Below, piece after piece: positions 53,561 through 64,000 of a DNA stretch of 64,000 nt. This DNA comes from Macrobrachium rosenbergii (lineage: Eukaryota; Arthropoda; Malacostraca; Decapoda; Palaemonidae): the NCBI RefSeq assembly GCF_040412425.1, contig NC_089781.1, positions 53,330,986 to 53,394,985 on the forward strand. Reading direction: 5' to 3'. The translations under genes were made by a program, and so were the position numbers. The notes below the pieces were generated by a model. It worked only from the letters and a program-made list of their open reading frames with translations. It had not been told where the DNA came from and searched no databases. Positions within the stretch are counted from its first letter, which is position 1; the number at the start of each line of letters is the position of its first letter.

Positions 53561-54960
53561 GGTAGTCCTGGACAGGAATCCGCCACCACGTTCCGGTACC
53601 CCGCTAGGTGGGTGGCTGACAGGTGCCAGCCGTGCTTGTTCACCAGGGAGAAGATAGCAACCATTACTTGGTTTACTCGACCTGATTTGGAGCCGCCCCT
53701 GTTGATGCAATGAACTACCACTGCGCTGTCCAATACCATCCTGATATGAATCCGGTTGGGGGCGGATTTTCTTCAAAGTTAGAAAGACCGCCATAGCTTC
53801 CAGGGTGTTTATATGGAACTGCTGAAACATTGTGGACCATGTTCCTTGTACTTTTGTTTTGGTGAATATCCCCCCCAGCCGCTTAAGGGAAGCGTCTGTG
53901 TGGACAACTAGTGCCGGAGGGGAAAATTGAAGCGGAACTGACTTGGGAGGCCCTTGACTGAGGTCCAAGGCCGCAGTCTTGTTTTCAAGATTCGAGGGAT
54001 GGAGGAGACCTTGTCTCTGAGCTTGACATTGGCTCGACTCGCCACACTCTGTTTATGTCTTTTAGTTTCGCTTTTAAGAGCAGGTCTGTCACTGAGGCAA
54101 ATTGAAAGAGACCCAAGGACCCTTTCTTGGATCGGCGGGATGCCGATTGATTTTTGAGAAATCTTTCTGGTGAGAGATGCTATCTCCTTCCTCTTGGGAG
54201 TCGGGAGAGATAATGTGTGAGCAGACAGATCCCACTGGAGGCCCAGCCACTGAAACCGGGACTCCGGAGTCAGGCGGGACTTTTGTCTGTTCAGCTGAAA
54301 ACCTAATGACTCTAGGAAGTTGATGACTATGGACGTGGCCTTCTGACACTCCAGAACTGTTGGTGCCCAAATTATCCAATCGTCCAGGTACGCTGCTAGG
54401 GATATCCCTTGGGACCGGAGTTGTTGAACTACCGTGTCCGCCAGCAGTGAATACCCTGGGTGCAATGTTTAGGCCGAAGGGCATGACCCTGAAGAGTAGG
54501 CTTGATTCCCGAGTCTGAAACCGAGGAACTGAGAAGTTCAGCGCAACTGGGACGTGATAATAAGCGTCTGAAAGATCGATGGAGGTGGTGACGGCTCCGC
54601 TTTGCGGAAGTAGAGTCCGTACCTGAGCTATTGTAAGCATGCGAAATTTGTCGCATTTTATGTAGAGATTTAGACGCGACAGATCCAGGATCACTCTTTG
54701 CTGATCTGAGTCTTTTTGGGAACAGTGAATAACCTGCCTTGAAATTTTAGGTGCCTTACTTTCTTTATTGCTCGTTTGTTGAGCAATTCAAAGCAAAATA
54801 ATCCTGTAGGATTGATGAGGGTGGCTGGTAAAACCTGGTTGGAGGAGGAGGTTCTTGATCCAGCTCCACCCAGACCTTTGGACACAATACTGTGTGCCCA
54901 AGGGCTGAAGGTCCATTGGTCCCTGAACCAAAACAGGCGACCGCCTACCTGTGTTTTTCT
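53200..54960 (-). pseudogene. RT / RNase H / methyltransferase-like region, DIRS copy 4
   Basis: Frames are split into many parts: VGGRLFWFRDQWTFSPWAHS (near 54940), MILDLSRLNLYIKCDKFRM (near 54680), TSIDLSDAYYHVPVALNF (near 54570), VMPFGLNIAPRVFT (near 54480), AAYLDDWIIWAPT (near 54385), RNase H pieces (HTDASLKRLGG near 53900; FHINTLEAMAVFLTLKK near 53800; SATHLAGYRNVVADS near 53600) and VDLFATESNFKLPVYVAP...VPPINLLLKVLHKL (53490-53320). Extra bases occur within motifs (for example an insertion after LLPQ and in the FRVMPFG approach). It is inactive. Confidence 0.8.
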
Positions 54961-57047
54961 CAGTGGGAGGGAGATGGGTTTGTTCCCTCTACCACGTCCA
55001 GGTTTTCCTCTTGGGGTGGTGTTCGCCTTCCCTCTGTGAGGGGCTTTGCCTCTTCCCCCTTGCGATTCTGTTAAGGCCGTGAAAGTAACCCCGGCCCTCA
55101 TAGGTGGGGTTGTCATGCTGGTGAAGTAACATACGAGGGAAAGCATTAGGGAATGAGCTGGTTGGACCAGCACATATTGTTGGGGGTGAGCTTTAGAGGT
55201 AGATGGCTGTGCCACTGCCGAGACTGGGACGGCTTGAACTACCGCCTGCTGGTGGGGCCTCTTCTGTCTCCTGAAAACGTTTACCTCCTCTCGTCTGATA
55301 AATATGCCAGATTCTGGGGTCAGATAGTTTGTAGGTGGTAATGCCCCAGCGAGAGCGAAGACTCTGGTTGGCCCTTGTAGCCTCCGCCATGAAATAAATA
55401 ACCTCTTCTTCTGGGAAGAGGTTAGGTCCCCAGATCGAGCTCTTTCACGAGCTTGTTAGGCTCGTGACGGATAGTAGCGTTTGAAGAAGATAAATTTCCT
55501 ACATTCCAGTCTGGCCATGATGAATTCAAACAGGTCAGACTGAAAGCCAGCAACAGGGACTTAGCCATCCAAGACCTGGAAAAAGGGCTACGTCCGGGCA
55601 GGAGACGGCAGTGGCTTCCGTGAGGCAAACGGAGTTCAGGGACCGATGGCTAATTCTTTAGTCCGGGCATCAAACTCCGCCTTTAGCAAAGATTCCGGCA
55701 GCTTGGGGAGTTCCTCACTAAACTGTGAGGAAGCACAGAGGGGTCCAACTTCCCAACCGTGAAGGTGGACGGGCATTTTCCAGAACTCATCACTTCCGGG
55801 AACACCAGGGAAGTGGGGTCTGTTTCCCTTAGCTAAGATAACGGTTTACCATCAAAGCACGCAGGGCCGTAGCCAGGCGACTTTGTTCAAACAAGGGAGT
55901 TGGAAAGTTGTCTCCCAGGGCAAACATAGTAAAGCTGCCCTTGAAAGGAGTCAACTTTTGTTGTTATCTGCCTGCCACTCCGTCAGAGTGCGCAGGGAGA
56001 GACGACTGAGCTTGGTTCTGGGGATGATGACAGTCTCCTTGGGAACCTTGTCTGACCGAATCCAAGCTTCCTCTGTCAACCTTACGAAGCCTGGATAAGG
56101 GGGCAAAAGATCGGGGGAAGAACTCCAACTCCTCCAACCGTCTCGTGCCAAGACCTTCAATAGTCAGTTTGCCATCATGTTGGATGGCCCGGAGGCTAAA
56201 CACCAAGGGTTGCCAAGATCGAACAGCAAGGAGGTCCGCTCGTGTTGGGAATGACATACTGGGGTTCGGCTGGGGTGGGTTGGCCAGTCCCGCCAGCATG
56301 TTGTCATAACTGGCAAACTTCTCAGAAATCTTATTGTAAATGTGGCAAACTTTTCTGATATTTGGTTGAACTTGTCATTGAAGTCCTCGGAGAACCTTTG
56401 GAACATTTCTTTGCAAAGGTCTAATGCGTCAAAGCAGGTTGGGGAGGAGGGCTTGATTTTGTTGCCCTCTTACTCGCGCCTTTGCGGAGGAACCAGACTT
56501 GCTCCCCGGAGGCTACAGGTGCTGAGACCTTAGCCTTCGACGGGGAAGGGCAATGCTTTCTTGGAGGACGAGGACTTATAGCCCGTTCTTCCATGAAGTC
56601 TTCAACTTCAACTTGGGGATAGCTGATGGAGCCCTATCACCCAAGGAGGAAGACTTCACAAAACCTGAAAAGGAAGATATTGATGAAGCTGGGGAATCAA
56701 AGGGTGCCCGCCCCAACAACCTCACCTACTCTCGCACTTACCCCCTGGTCCTGCTCAGTAGCCATGGGTTCCATTAGAAAGTTCAATGGCGGTACATCCT
56801 CTGAAACTTCTGAATAGAGGATATCCACTTGGGGTGGCTGGGTCAGCCATCCCGGATCTGCTGGATGATGGGGGTGGCAAGATCTTCTGGCAGTCTGCGA
56901 TTTCGCCACCGTGACTGTTAGGGTAGAGCAGGTCCCTCAACCTGGCGTCGGGGGCGTTAGGGGCTTCCCAAAACGGAACATTTCTTCCAAACCCAGCCAC
57001 CCAGGGCGGAGAGATTCCAAGGTAGACTTCTTAGAGGTTTCGTCCGC
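54961..57047 (-). pseudogene. Gag-like ORF, DIRS copy 4, heavily frameshifted
   Basis: It begins after a TTTCTTTCAG acceptor at 57048-57049 with ADETSKKSTLESL. Blocks shared with copies 1-3 are VAGFGRNVPFW (near 56985), LTEEAWIRSDKVPKET (near 56050), a RHEPNKLVKE block (near 55450) and ATRANQSLRSRWG (near 55370), in different frames. The Arg/Gly/Lys-rich tail is recognisable near 55000. At least eight frame changes are needed to follow it. Confidence 0.65.
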
Positions 57048-57150
57048 CTGAAAGAAAGCCAGCAATTAGCTAAGAGGCGAAAAAACAGTCCGAAACCACA
57101 TAAACAAAATTCAAAATGAGGAGCATAAAGCGGAGGAAGGTTGTCACTAC

Positions 57151-57320
57151 CGACTCATCCTGGATGGTTGTGCAGAGAGCTTTTACAAACCTCACAACCA
57201 TCAGGTGCCAGACTACCAGGTTCGCCGAGCCGGACCGCACAACCAGCGTGGGTCCGGCACAAACGTGACCGTCAGGTTGTTGCAGTGATGCGGTACACCC
57301 AGCTCCTCTCAGCGAACAGT
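57151..57320 (-). pseudogene. Cys/His-rich exon of DIRS copy 4, decayed
   Basis: It occupies the same position as the exons of copies 1 and 2. Acceptor CACTTACAG is at 57321-57322, the donor GAGTCG/GTAGTG has a weakened +5, and the intron is 103 bp to the acceptor at 57048. The length is 170 bp, one less than the others, so the frame is lost, and a TGA replaces Cys4. The CTAS, GH and VVW segments are still recognisable. It confirms that exon borders are an ancestral trait of this DIRS clade. Confidence 0.65.
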
Positions 57321-57322
57321 CT

Positions 57323-59149
57323 GTAAGTGTAAAACGAACATGAACCTACCACTCTAAGCAATCTAAAGCCGGGAAGGCTTAGAATTTCAACTGCAGCCGG
57401 AATACTCCGGATGGAGAAGAAATACCTTTTAATAAACTAGGCCAATAAGCTCCAAAATACACAGAGTGGCAGGCAAGACTTCAGACCCGGAATACTCTGG
57501 GGAATGAAAGGAATGAGACAATAGGAATTCTCAACTATACAGGGTTGCCTGTAAAATAATGGCGGAGAAGGCGTAGAACCGGACTCACGTATAAAACTAA
57601 GGAGAGTACTCCGAAGATAAACAAAAATATGTATATTTAAATCAAAAACTTATACATCATGTAATAACATTAAACTAATGACGGTAAATAGTAAATACTC
57701 CGGAGACCGGAGGGATATCCCCTTATATAAATGAATAAATCCTCTTCACTGGGTTACTCCCGCCAGAGAAACAGGTTGGGTAAAGATGCTCGTATGTTAG
57801 TAACATAAACCAGAGCAAAAATAATAACCCAGCCGGCAGTAAACGGGAGAGGGAGGAGTGCGGGATAGAGTGTTCGAACATCGTTAGAATTATTAGTGAA
57901 CAAATCACCAACCCAACACAGCTTTCTGAGGGACTGTATGGGAGGGAGCTAATCCCTCTACCAAAAGAGAAGTCCCTGAATTTTCGGAGAAAACGCCATC
58001 TCAAGCGTCAACAGCAGTAGAGCAAAGCTGGAAGGGAGGGGAGGTGGGTGGAGTAGGGGAGAATGGTAGGCTGAAAAGAAGAGAACAGGAGACAGGGGAA
58101 ACATATAACCCGGCTCAACTGCACTACACCACTCCAAGAATGAACTGAGTCTATGGGAACTGTGATTGGGAGGGTGGCCTACTACTAACTGGGGAGCGAC
58201 CAAGCCTCGATGCCCGACTCCTGCCTAGGCACAGCCTAATAGGGACCTAACCTAGTATAGGCTGGAAAAGGGCAGGAGTGCGGAGGGGAGGAGGAACAAA
58301 CAAGGAGAGAAATTTTGTGCCGAGAACCAACCGGTACTATGACAAGAGGGGCGAAAGGCGAATAGCTTAGAGGAGACACATCCAAAGAACTCTATTCCCC
58401 CAAAGGAAGGAAGAGAACTAGGGCTCACTCTGCCCACCAAAAAGCGACCCGGAGGAAACAGCAACTAAAACTCCCTCAACCTGATGGACCTCCACGCCGA
58501 GGGCAAGGGGATGGAAGCAATAACCTACTCCACTAAAAACCATCACACAAAAACATGAAATAAAAATGTGCTCAAAAAGTAAAGCCTACCTCGGGCAACG
58601 GTTAGATCTAAGGCTGCCACCACGAGAGGAGGTAAACAACAAAACGATAAAAAAAAATAAAGAAAATCTGAAGAGAGCACTATCGCCAAGAATAAAATAA
58701 TAATTGGCCTAATACAGACTAAAATAAAGGGAACCCAACCTGGTGGGGAACCTGGACGGGCATCACCTCAAAAGGGCCGGTAAGCCAAATTTATGTAAAT
58801 TAACAAAAAAGGGGGAGCCACACATTAAACCCGCCAGGAGGAGAACCATGGGGCAAAATTCATATATATCATCTATAACGACAATGAGACAACTCCAACA
58901 GAAAAGAACTGATGTTTTACCATTGTTGGACATGGCTGGCGGGGGACGCCGTGGCGTCATAATAAGATCTCAATATTATATATAAAATGAGACCAAAACA
59001 GCCAAATATAGAACAGCACTTAAAAACCCACAATAATATAGTACTTAACTTGGAGATAGTAAAGCTGCTCGATGACATGATGAAGGATGGAAAAATTCCA
59101 CAAAAGGCACGAGCACACAAAATCAAAAGATAGTTATCACGTGCTAGAA
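57323..59149 (-). other. Leader of DIRS copy 4
   Basis: About 1.8 kb without a conserved frame. CCGGAATACTCCGG (57391-57404) and CTCCGGAGACCGG (near 57700) are members of the same short palindrome class seen in copies 1 and 2, so the motif is a shared feature of these leaders. Confidence 0.55.
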
Positions 59150-59434
59150 AATGGAATGAGGTAGGTGGCAGTCCTGGCGGGTGTTGGGTGTAGGGGCTTA
59201 ACGGCTCACCGCTCTGTTCGGGGTTTTGATAGGAGAGGTCTTTGAGTAAGTCTCTGTGGTAGTGGTATTTCACTCACCCTTCGTTGTACCCACGTCTTCC
59301 TAGAAGACGCTCGACTGGGGTAGTAACCCCAGATTTTCCTGAAAGCTCTTTTTCTCTGGTATATCTAGCATATTATACCTAGAAATTCGTGCTGTAATGG
59401 AATTTCACCGGCTGACAGGACTGGACTCAGAAAA
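59150..59434. repeat. DIRS copy 4 right (5') inverted terminal repeat
   Basis: Inverse of the left ITR. The outer edge CGGCTGACAGGACTGGACTCAGAAAA matches the second ICR half. The host sequence beyond 59434 begins TATAACTGTAATTAC, the inverted partner of 50830-50845. Confidence 0.88.
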
Positions 59435-59690
59435 TATAACTGTAATTACAAAATTTATACATTTCTATAGTAAATTGTGATATTTTAAACAAACAAATAT
59501 CATTTCCCAATCTTTTGTGAAACCTTTGAAGAGAGGGGCGAGAACAAAGTTGTCAAATATGTCAATTGTTGCCCACAGCATGTCAAAGGATTGCTGGTAC
59601 TATCTCTCTCTCTCTCTCTCTTGCTTTCTTCTTTCTTTTTCCTTTTTCCTTCATAAATCATGAATTTGTAATGTAGCTAGGGAAGTTAGA
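59435..59690. repeat. Inverted repeat arm, right of DIRS copy 4
   Basis: Reverse complement of 50601-50845, beginning at the very first base after the DIRS end (TATAACTGTAATTACAAAAT) and running past GCCCACAGCATGTCAAAGGA into a CT tract and CCTTCATAAATCATGAATTT. Confidence 0.85.
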
Positions 59691-60290
59691 TAGAAAAAGA
59701 AAAGCGAGAGAGAGAGAGAGAAATGTAGAAAAAAAAGTAAAGAGAGAGAGAGAGAGAGAGAGACAGACGTAAAGAATAAAAAGGGAGGCAGAGAGAACAT
59801 TGATAACGCCTGAAAGCTGCTGTTATTACCGTGGATTCAAATACGCTGACCGAGGTAGAACTTTTACACGAACTCAAAAACAGTGAGCAAGTATATTGCG
59901 CTTAAAGCCATAAAACCGATCGTAAAGGTTGGAAGCAGTGGTCTTGCGATTAGCTTAACCAAATCATGAGTCAGCACAGCCAAAAAGCTAACATCAGCCA
60001 GCTCTATAACCCTGCCTTCAATAGGAGGCATTTTCATGGAAATTCCAGGAAATTGGGGGCTGGACAAAGTGATGTACTTCAACACCCTCCAATCAAACAT
60101 GCTAGGAAGAGGTCTTTCACACACCCTCCTAAAATCATCTCCAATCAAGTCCTCTAAGGAGGGATTTGAATCACACCCACTACAGTCCTTCCCAATCAAC
60201 TATTTGAAGGGGAGGCCTTGCAGATAAATCCTTCTAATAGGACTAGAAGGAGGTGGAGATTGCAGATAACAAGAAATCCAGGGGTTCAAC
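59691..60290. other. GA tracts and unassigned sequence
   Basis: GA repeats lie at about 59705-59720 and 59740-59762. Beyond them is sequence of mixed composition with frames on both strands (for example 60199-59864 minus) that match nothing I recognise. Part of it may belong to the 5' LTR of the following element, whose left edge I cannot define. Confidence 0.4.
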
Positions 60291-60667
60291 AGTCTGGAGA
60301 GCAACAGAAGAGAAGCAGATTCGAGCTGTGTCCACTCGGGAGAGTACGTCTCCCCTCGCTTTCATGTTCCCCTATAGACTGAGTCAAATTAATTACTCGA
60401 GAGATTTCGTTTATACCACTGTAACATATTTTTTTGTATTGATCTTGTTAATCTTTACTGTATAAGTTAAATTCCATTATTAAAGTGAAGAAATTACAGA
60501 ACTCGTCTCTATACGCCTTGCTGAGAGATACCAATACTTTAGGAATATTTACCTTCAATAACAGACATTCAAGAAGAAAGAGAGGTGCTGTGGACACACA
60601 TAGAAGAATAACAAGGTAAGAAAGTGGAAGATTAAAATCGCACGACAAAAGAAACGCGTAACAAATG

Positions 60668-60685
60668 TGGTGGCAGCTTCAAAGG
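60668..60685 (+). promoter_or_regulatory. Possible primer-binding site
   Basis: TGGTGGCAGC follows a GTAACAAATG context about 880 bp before Gag. It starts with TGG as needed to pair with a tRNA 3' CCA. I do not name the tRNA. Without the second LTR this remains a suggestion. Confidence 0.4.
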
Positions 60686-61547
60686 ATCCAGAAGGCGAGA
60701 GGAAACAAATGAACATTAACGAAATAATCAGTGCAATTATTTAAGTTACAGTGAAACGAAATTCTACAAAACGAACTTAGATTTTTACGACAGCGAGCTA
60801 ATAATTATATGAAAAAATAAAAGCCTACAAGAGAGCGTCAAGATCACAAGTGAATAAAAACAGTATTTGTGCATTCCGAAGAAACAAAACTTATTTAGAA
60901 CTGTTACCGTCAACAAATTGAGCCAAACTCCGACAACCATAACAAGCAAAGTGTTTGCGAATTATCATCGAGGTGATTGGGAAACAATGCAGATGCAGAG
61001 AATTTTTAACGAGGCTACAACGGCGAAAACTCACAGCGAAAATACAACAACTTAGAGGTGTCACAATAACAACAACAGTAAGTCAGCGAGAAATTAATAT
61101 ACTGTTCGCTCTCTCTTAATGTGTGAATAAGTGAAGATATTTATTTTTACATCTTTTTATAAGATTGAAAATTAAGAAAACTCTCTCTAGTGAATAAAAT
61201 TCCTTTTGCATAAATACCAGTATTACTCTCGCTATGATAATTAATTATTTAGTAAATAATTTAGATAGGGAATTAATTATTTTTTTCTTGGTTAGTGATG
61301 AATATTTGAGGAGTTATATATAATTTGTGTACTCATTGTGATGAAATTTTGATGATATGATGCCCAGTTTCATATAAGAATTTCTTTTGTGTTTTGAAGG
61401 AGGTTTTACTAGTGCACTTGAACTCAGTAGAGAATTTAATTTTTTTTACTGTGACAATTTGACAATTCTTTTAATTTTGGTACAGTATAACAAAATATTT
61501 TTTATATAATTGATGTACTCCGATTGAATAATTTTTTTTGTGTGGCC
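60686..61547. other. AT-rich leader of the LTR element
   Basis: About 860 bp with no meaningful frame between the possible primer-binding site and Gag. It is strongly A/T-rich with T runs directly before the Gag start. Confidence 0.5.
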
Positions 61548-62860
61548 ATGCAAAGAGTGTTTGATGAATTACTGAATTCAGTTAGACATTCACTATACGA
61601 TTTAAGACCTTCGACACTTAGACGTAGCCGAATTTCAAGACTGAATTCCCACTCCGCCGTAGTGCAAGGAAATACTGATAATAATAACGCAACTAACCAG
61701 AACCAAAATAGTGTTAATCATTCTAATACTACTAACAGTAATAATAATAGTAACAATACTAATAATACTCGCATCTTACAATTTCGCAATATGAATCAAG
61801 CGGCTGTGATAACAACAGCCACGTGCTTCTGTGGACAGGTGGATGATTCAAATCCTGACAAAGGTAGACTCAAATCCTGTACTGCAAATCGTTGGCTAGC
61901 AGATGCAGATATTCGTATAATTTCAGGGGGAATAACAGATGAAAGAGCTAAAATAAATGAAGCCTTGTTGCTAGTCAGCTCAGAACATGGAGACACACAT
62001 AAAACTTTGAATTCCACAAGTTTTAGCTAACTTAATAACTATGTAGAATTTTTAAAAATTTGTTCATCACTCTGAACCAGTAAATAAGACTGACAGTTTA
62101 TATAACAAAACTAGATTCCTTAACCCGCAATATAAAACAATTGCTAATTTGTACGCAAGCATGGAGAATGCAATAGAGAAAATAACAAGATTTAAAGAAA
62201 ACAGGCATTACTATAGGAGATAAGACTCGGTTTGGAGATAGTGCCAGTAACTTAGTTGAGCTAAGACATGTTTTAAATTACTTGTCATTTGGAACAATAT
62301 ATAATGCCCTTGGAGAAGAGGAAAAGAAGGCTTTCAGAAAAATAAAACTTGATCCCAAGAAAACCAGCCTTCAAACATTGAAGACAATGAGAGAAGAAAT
62401 ACAAAAATAAAAAGAGATAACTCCATCCAAGGAATTTGTGGGAACAACAGAAGCACAAAATGAAAGAAAGGACAGAAACAATAACCCTACTTTTAAAATG
62501 AACAATAAGTTCTATGACAATTCCAGACAAGTAGGAAATAGACCAAATACCTTCCAAGGAAAATAGGCCCAAAATACTAAAAGAAAATGGAATCCAGATC
62601 AGAAAGGAAGAAACAATCAATCAAAGAGTGGACCTCCCAAACCTTATAGATATGGTCAAAACTCAAACACAAATAATTCATCTCAAGTGAACTATTCCGC
62701 TCAAGGGGCGAGACCAAAGACCGCCTGTGAAAACTGCGGGTATACAAATCATTTTACAAACGAGTGTAGGAAACCTAGAAAAATCTGCATGGTTTGTAAG
62801 AAAGTAGGACATTTAACAAAGAATTGCTTGTTTAGAACACAAGAAGAAATAAAGAAATAG
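61548..62860 (+). pseudogene. Gag polyprotein of LTR retrotransposon, broken
   Basis: The likely start is ATG at 61548 (MQRVFDELLNS). An Asn-rich, low-complexity linker (near codons 45-80) separates it from a capsid-like region (CFCGQVDDSNPDKGRLKS, NRWLADADIRIISGG, ERAKINEALLL). The frame stops near 62030, and the rest reads in other frames with stops near 62066, 62220, 62408 and 62565. The C-terminal nucleocapsid has two CCHC zinc knuckles, CENCGYTNHFTNEC and CMVCKKVGHLTKNC (62726-62827), both complete. It would bind element RNA and package it. Confidence 0.75.
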
Positions 62861-62964
62861 TTGAATTGAGCAGTAATCGCTCAACATCAGATAAGTCTTC
62901 AAGTCAATGACAATTTAGCCCTACACAGAATAACACAAGAAAGTCCCTTTAAGAAGATAAAATA

Positions 62965-63423
62965 AGAGTAGAAGAGTTGGCAAAAAGGGGACGTGAAAGT
63001 TCATCCGCACTATCCTATTTGCAGAGTAAAGAAGTTGTATTTTCCATGGATGAAGAAGAAATAATCAGAAAGGATTTACCTATCATTAAAGTTCCAATAC
63101 AGAACAAATTATGTACTGTCCTTATGGATTCAGGTAGTACTGTAAGTATAATTGATAAACATACATTAACAAATTACTTAGGTGTTAAAGAAATGCTAAT
63201 TCAGGGTCAAAGCAAAATAATAAAGGGAGTAGCAGATAAACAGCTTAAAAGTTTAGGAAATGTGAACTTAGAAGTAGACCTTTCGTCACATAAAACTGTT
63301 GAAAGTTTTATAGTTCTAGAAGACAGATTTTTTCCTGCACAAGTGTTTTTCTCATTTAATTTAATGAAGAGATGTGGAATCATCCTAGATTGCAGAGAAG
63401 GAAGAATTAACCTGAAACAATAA
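62965..63423 (+). CDS. Retroviral-type aspartic protease domain
   Basis: The open frame from ATG 62977 to 63423 (148 codons; the frame is open from shortly upstream) contains KVPIQNKLCTVLMDSGSTVSIID, whose LMDSGS is the catalytic flap-type D-S/T-G motif (Asp codon 63127-63129). A later hydrophobic strand VFFSFNLMKRCGIILD corresponds to the C-terminal ILG/IIL-type box of retropepsins. It would process Gag-Pol. It is in a different frame from the Gag zinc knuckles, consistent with frameshift expression or with decay. It ends at TAA and is not fused to RT within the window. Confidence 0.75.
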   Translation, partial: RVEELAKRGRESSSALSYLQSKEVVFSMDEEEIIRKDLPIIKVPIQNKLCTVLMDSGSTVSIIDKHTLTNYLGVKEMLIQGQSKIIKGVADKQLKSLGNVNLEVDLSSHKTVESFIVLEDRFFPAQVFFSFNLMKRCGIILDCREGRINLKQ

Positions 63424-63478
63424 AAAGAGCGTATGCTTTACGCTTGAAGAAGAAAAGTTTCACCCAATTCTGATCAAT

Positions 63479-63808
63479 TTGTCTGAGACGACTTCAGCAA
63501 GCGAGAAAGACATACATAAAATAAATTATCAAGAGAACAATCAAAATAAAATGGAAAGGATTAAAAAAGAGGAATTCCCACAATTACAGACTAGAAATGG
63601 AAGATGTGCACATCCAGAAATTATATCCTCCAAAGAAAGAAATGACCCAGAAATAAATAAGAGTGATCTCCAAAGTTCTGAACCTGACGAAGAACAAGAC
63701 ATCTATGATGATAAATATGCAGAGATAAATACAGATAGTTATAGCAATGTAGTAATAAGTTTTGATAATGAAGGGGAATTATTAAATGAAGTACTGTTGC
63801 TAAATTAA
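63479..63808 (+). CDS. Acidic ORF after protease, unknown
   Basis: A 109-codon open frame is rich in Glu, Asp, Asn, Lys and Ser (for example SSEPDEEQDIYDDKYAEI). It follows the protease by 55 bp and has no recognised domain. The same frame resumes after TAA at 63806 with more acidic sequence to about 63980. It may be the linker between protease and reverse transcriptase of the same element, broken by stops. The window ends before any RT motif. Confidence 0.45.
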   Translation: MSETTSASEKDIHKINYQENNQNKMERIKKEEFPQLQTRNGRCAHPEIISSKERNDPEINKSDLQSSEPDEEQDIYDDKYAEINTDSYSNVVISFDNEGELLNEVLLLN

Positions 63809-64000
63809 ATAAATAAAGTAGATATAAATGATATAATAGCAGTAACTGAAGAAAGTAGTGTAGAAGCAGAACATTGTTACTTTGCAGAGATAAAAGATGA
63901 AGAAATATGTTGTGTAAGCACTGCTGATGATAATAAAGTACAATTCATACTAAGCAGACAGGTAATTTTGCATCCAAAGTGTTAAACAAAAATACATCTA

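Larger units (their letters stand above)
51109..59434 (-). mobile_element. DIRS1-like retrotransposon, copy 4
   Basis: An 8.3-kb minus-strand copy with its own ITR variant. The left edge ATTTTGACAAAGGAAAAATC (51111) and right edge GGACTGGACTCAGAAAA (to 59434) are joined in inverse form in the ICR at 51510-51592. The coding part is the most decayed of the three complete copies, with many small indels in Gag, RT and recombinase. Catalytic motifs are still readable. Confidence 0.9.
60291..64000 (+). mobile_element. LTR retrotransposon, 5' part, running off the window
   Basis: The order of a Ty3/gypsy-like element is visible: a putative 5' LTR end with TATAAG (60461) and ATTAAA (60479) near its middle, TGGTGGCAGC at 60668 as a possible primer-binding site (TGG pairs with the tRNA CCA end), an AT-rich leader, Gag with two CCHC knuckles and a protease frame. 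RT, RNase H and integrase would lie beyond 64000, so the clade cannot be decided. The left boundary is a guess. Confidence 0.6.

Noticed and set aside
60291..60667. Exact 5' LTR boundaries of the LTR element
   Set aside because: Without the 3' LTR in the window the left edge cannot be placed; TG...CA choices would be arbitrary.

Overview
This window looks like intergenic, repeat-dense DNA from an arthropod, most likely a decapod crustacean. The reasons are very long (TA)n and (TC)n microsatellites, several DIRS1-like tyrosine-recombinase retrotransposons (common in decapods), a tRNA-derived SINE whose body I remember from decapod sequence, RTE-, I/Jockey-, piggyBac- and Tc1/mariner-type remnants, and a Gag-protease LTR element. 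I recognise no host gene. The species cannot be named from this sequence.

Layout. 0.4-2.2 kb: a decayed piggyBac transposase (+) abutting a MITE. 2.6-4.4 kb: the 3' end of an RTE-type LINE (-), a MITE in which several stretches have become TA repeats, a 340-bp (TA)n tract and another MITE. 4.45-6.9 kb: an element with about 380-bp tandem satellite units and a distinctive terminal domain, followed by a SINE (-). 8.1-11.9 kb: an old DIRS-like relic of a second family (-). 12.1-16.3 kb: degenerate tandem repeats interrupted by a 1.6-kb TIR element and a nearly full-length Tc1/mariner-like element. 17.4-18.1 kb: an I/Jockey-type endonuclease remnant (+). 18.7-19.6 kb: a palindrome-rich MITE.

19.7-59.4 kb is dominated by four related DIRS1-like elements. 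Copies 1 (19.7-28.1 kb), 2 (28.6-36.8 kb) and 4 (51.1-59.4 kb) lie on the minus strand and keep both ends. Copy 3 (38.6-43.0 kb) lies on the plus strand, lacks its 5' half, and sits inside a second satellite-bearing element (37.5-45.3 kb). The complete copies have inverted terminal repeats (ITRs) and an internal complementary region (ICR) that is the reverse complement of the joined ends. In sense order they carry a GC-rich leader, a short spliced Cys/His-rich exon, an Arg-rich Gag, reverse transcriptase / RNase H / a methyltransferase-like tail, and a tyrosine recombinase (YR) in an overlapping frame. Most frames are broken. The recombinase frame of copy 3 is open and keeps its R-H-R-Y residues.

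45.3-51.1 kb holds MITEs, microsatellites, an 18-bp minisatellite and duplicated AT-rich blocks. From about 60.3 kb an LTR retrotransposon runs off the window edge, with a possible primer-binding site, a broken Gag with two CCHC knuckles, and an aspartic protease.

The encoded functions are those of selfish elements, and the main biology is layered insertion. The points most worth a second look are the spliced Cys/His exon of the DIRS elements, the satellite-carrying TTAA-type element with a DIRS inside it, the inverted host duplication on both sides of DIRS copy 4, the MITE with TA-replaced segments, and the dual-frame recombinase / RNase H region.
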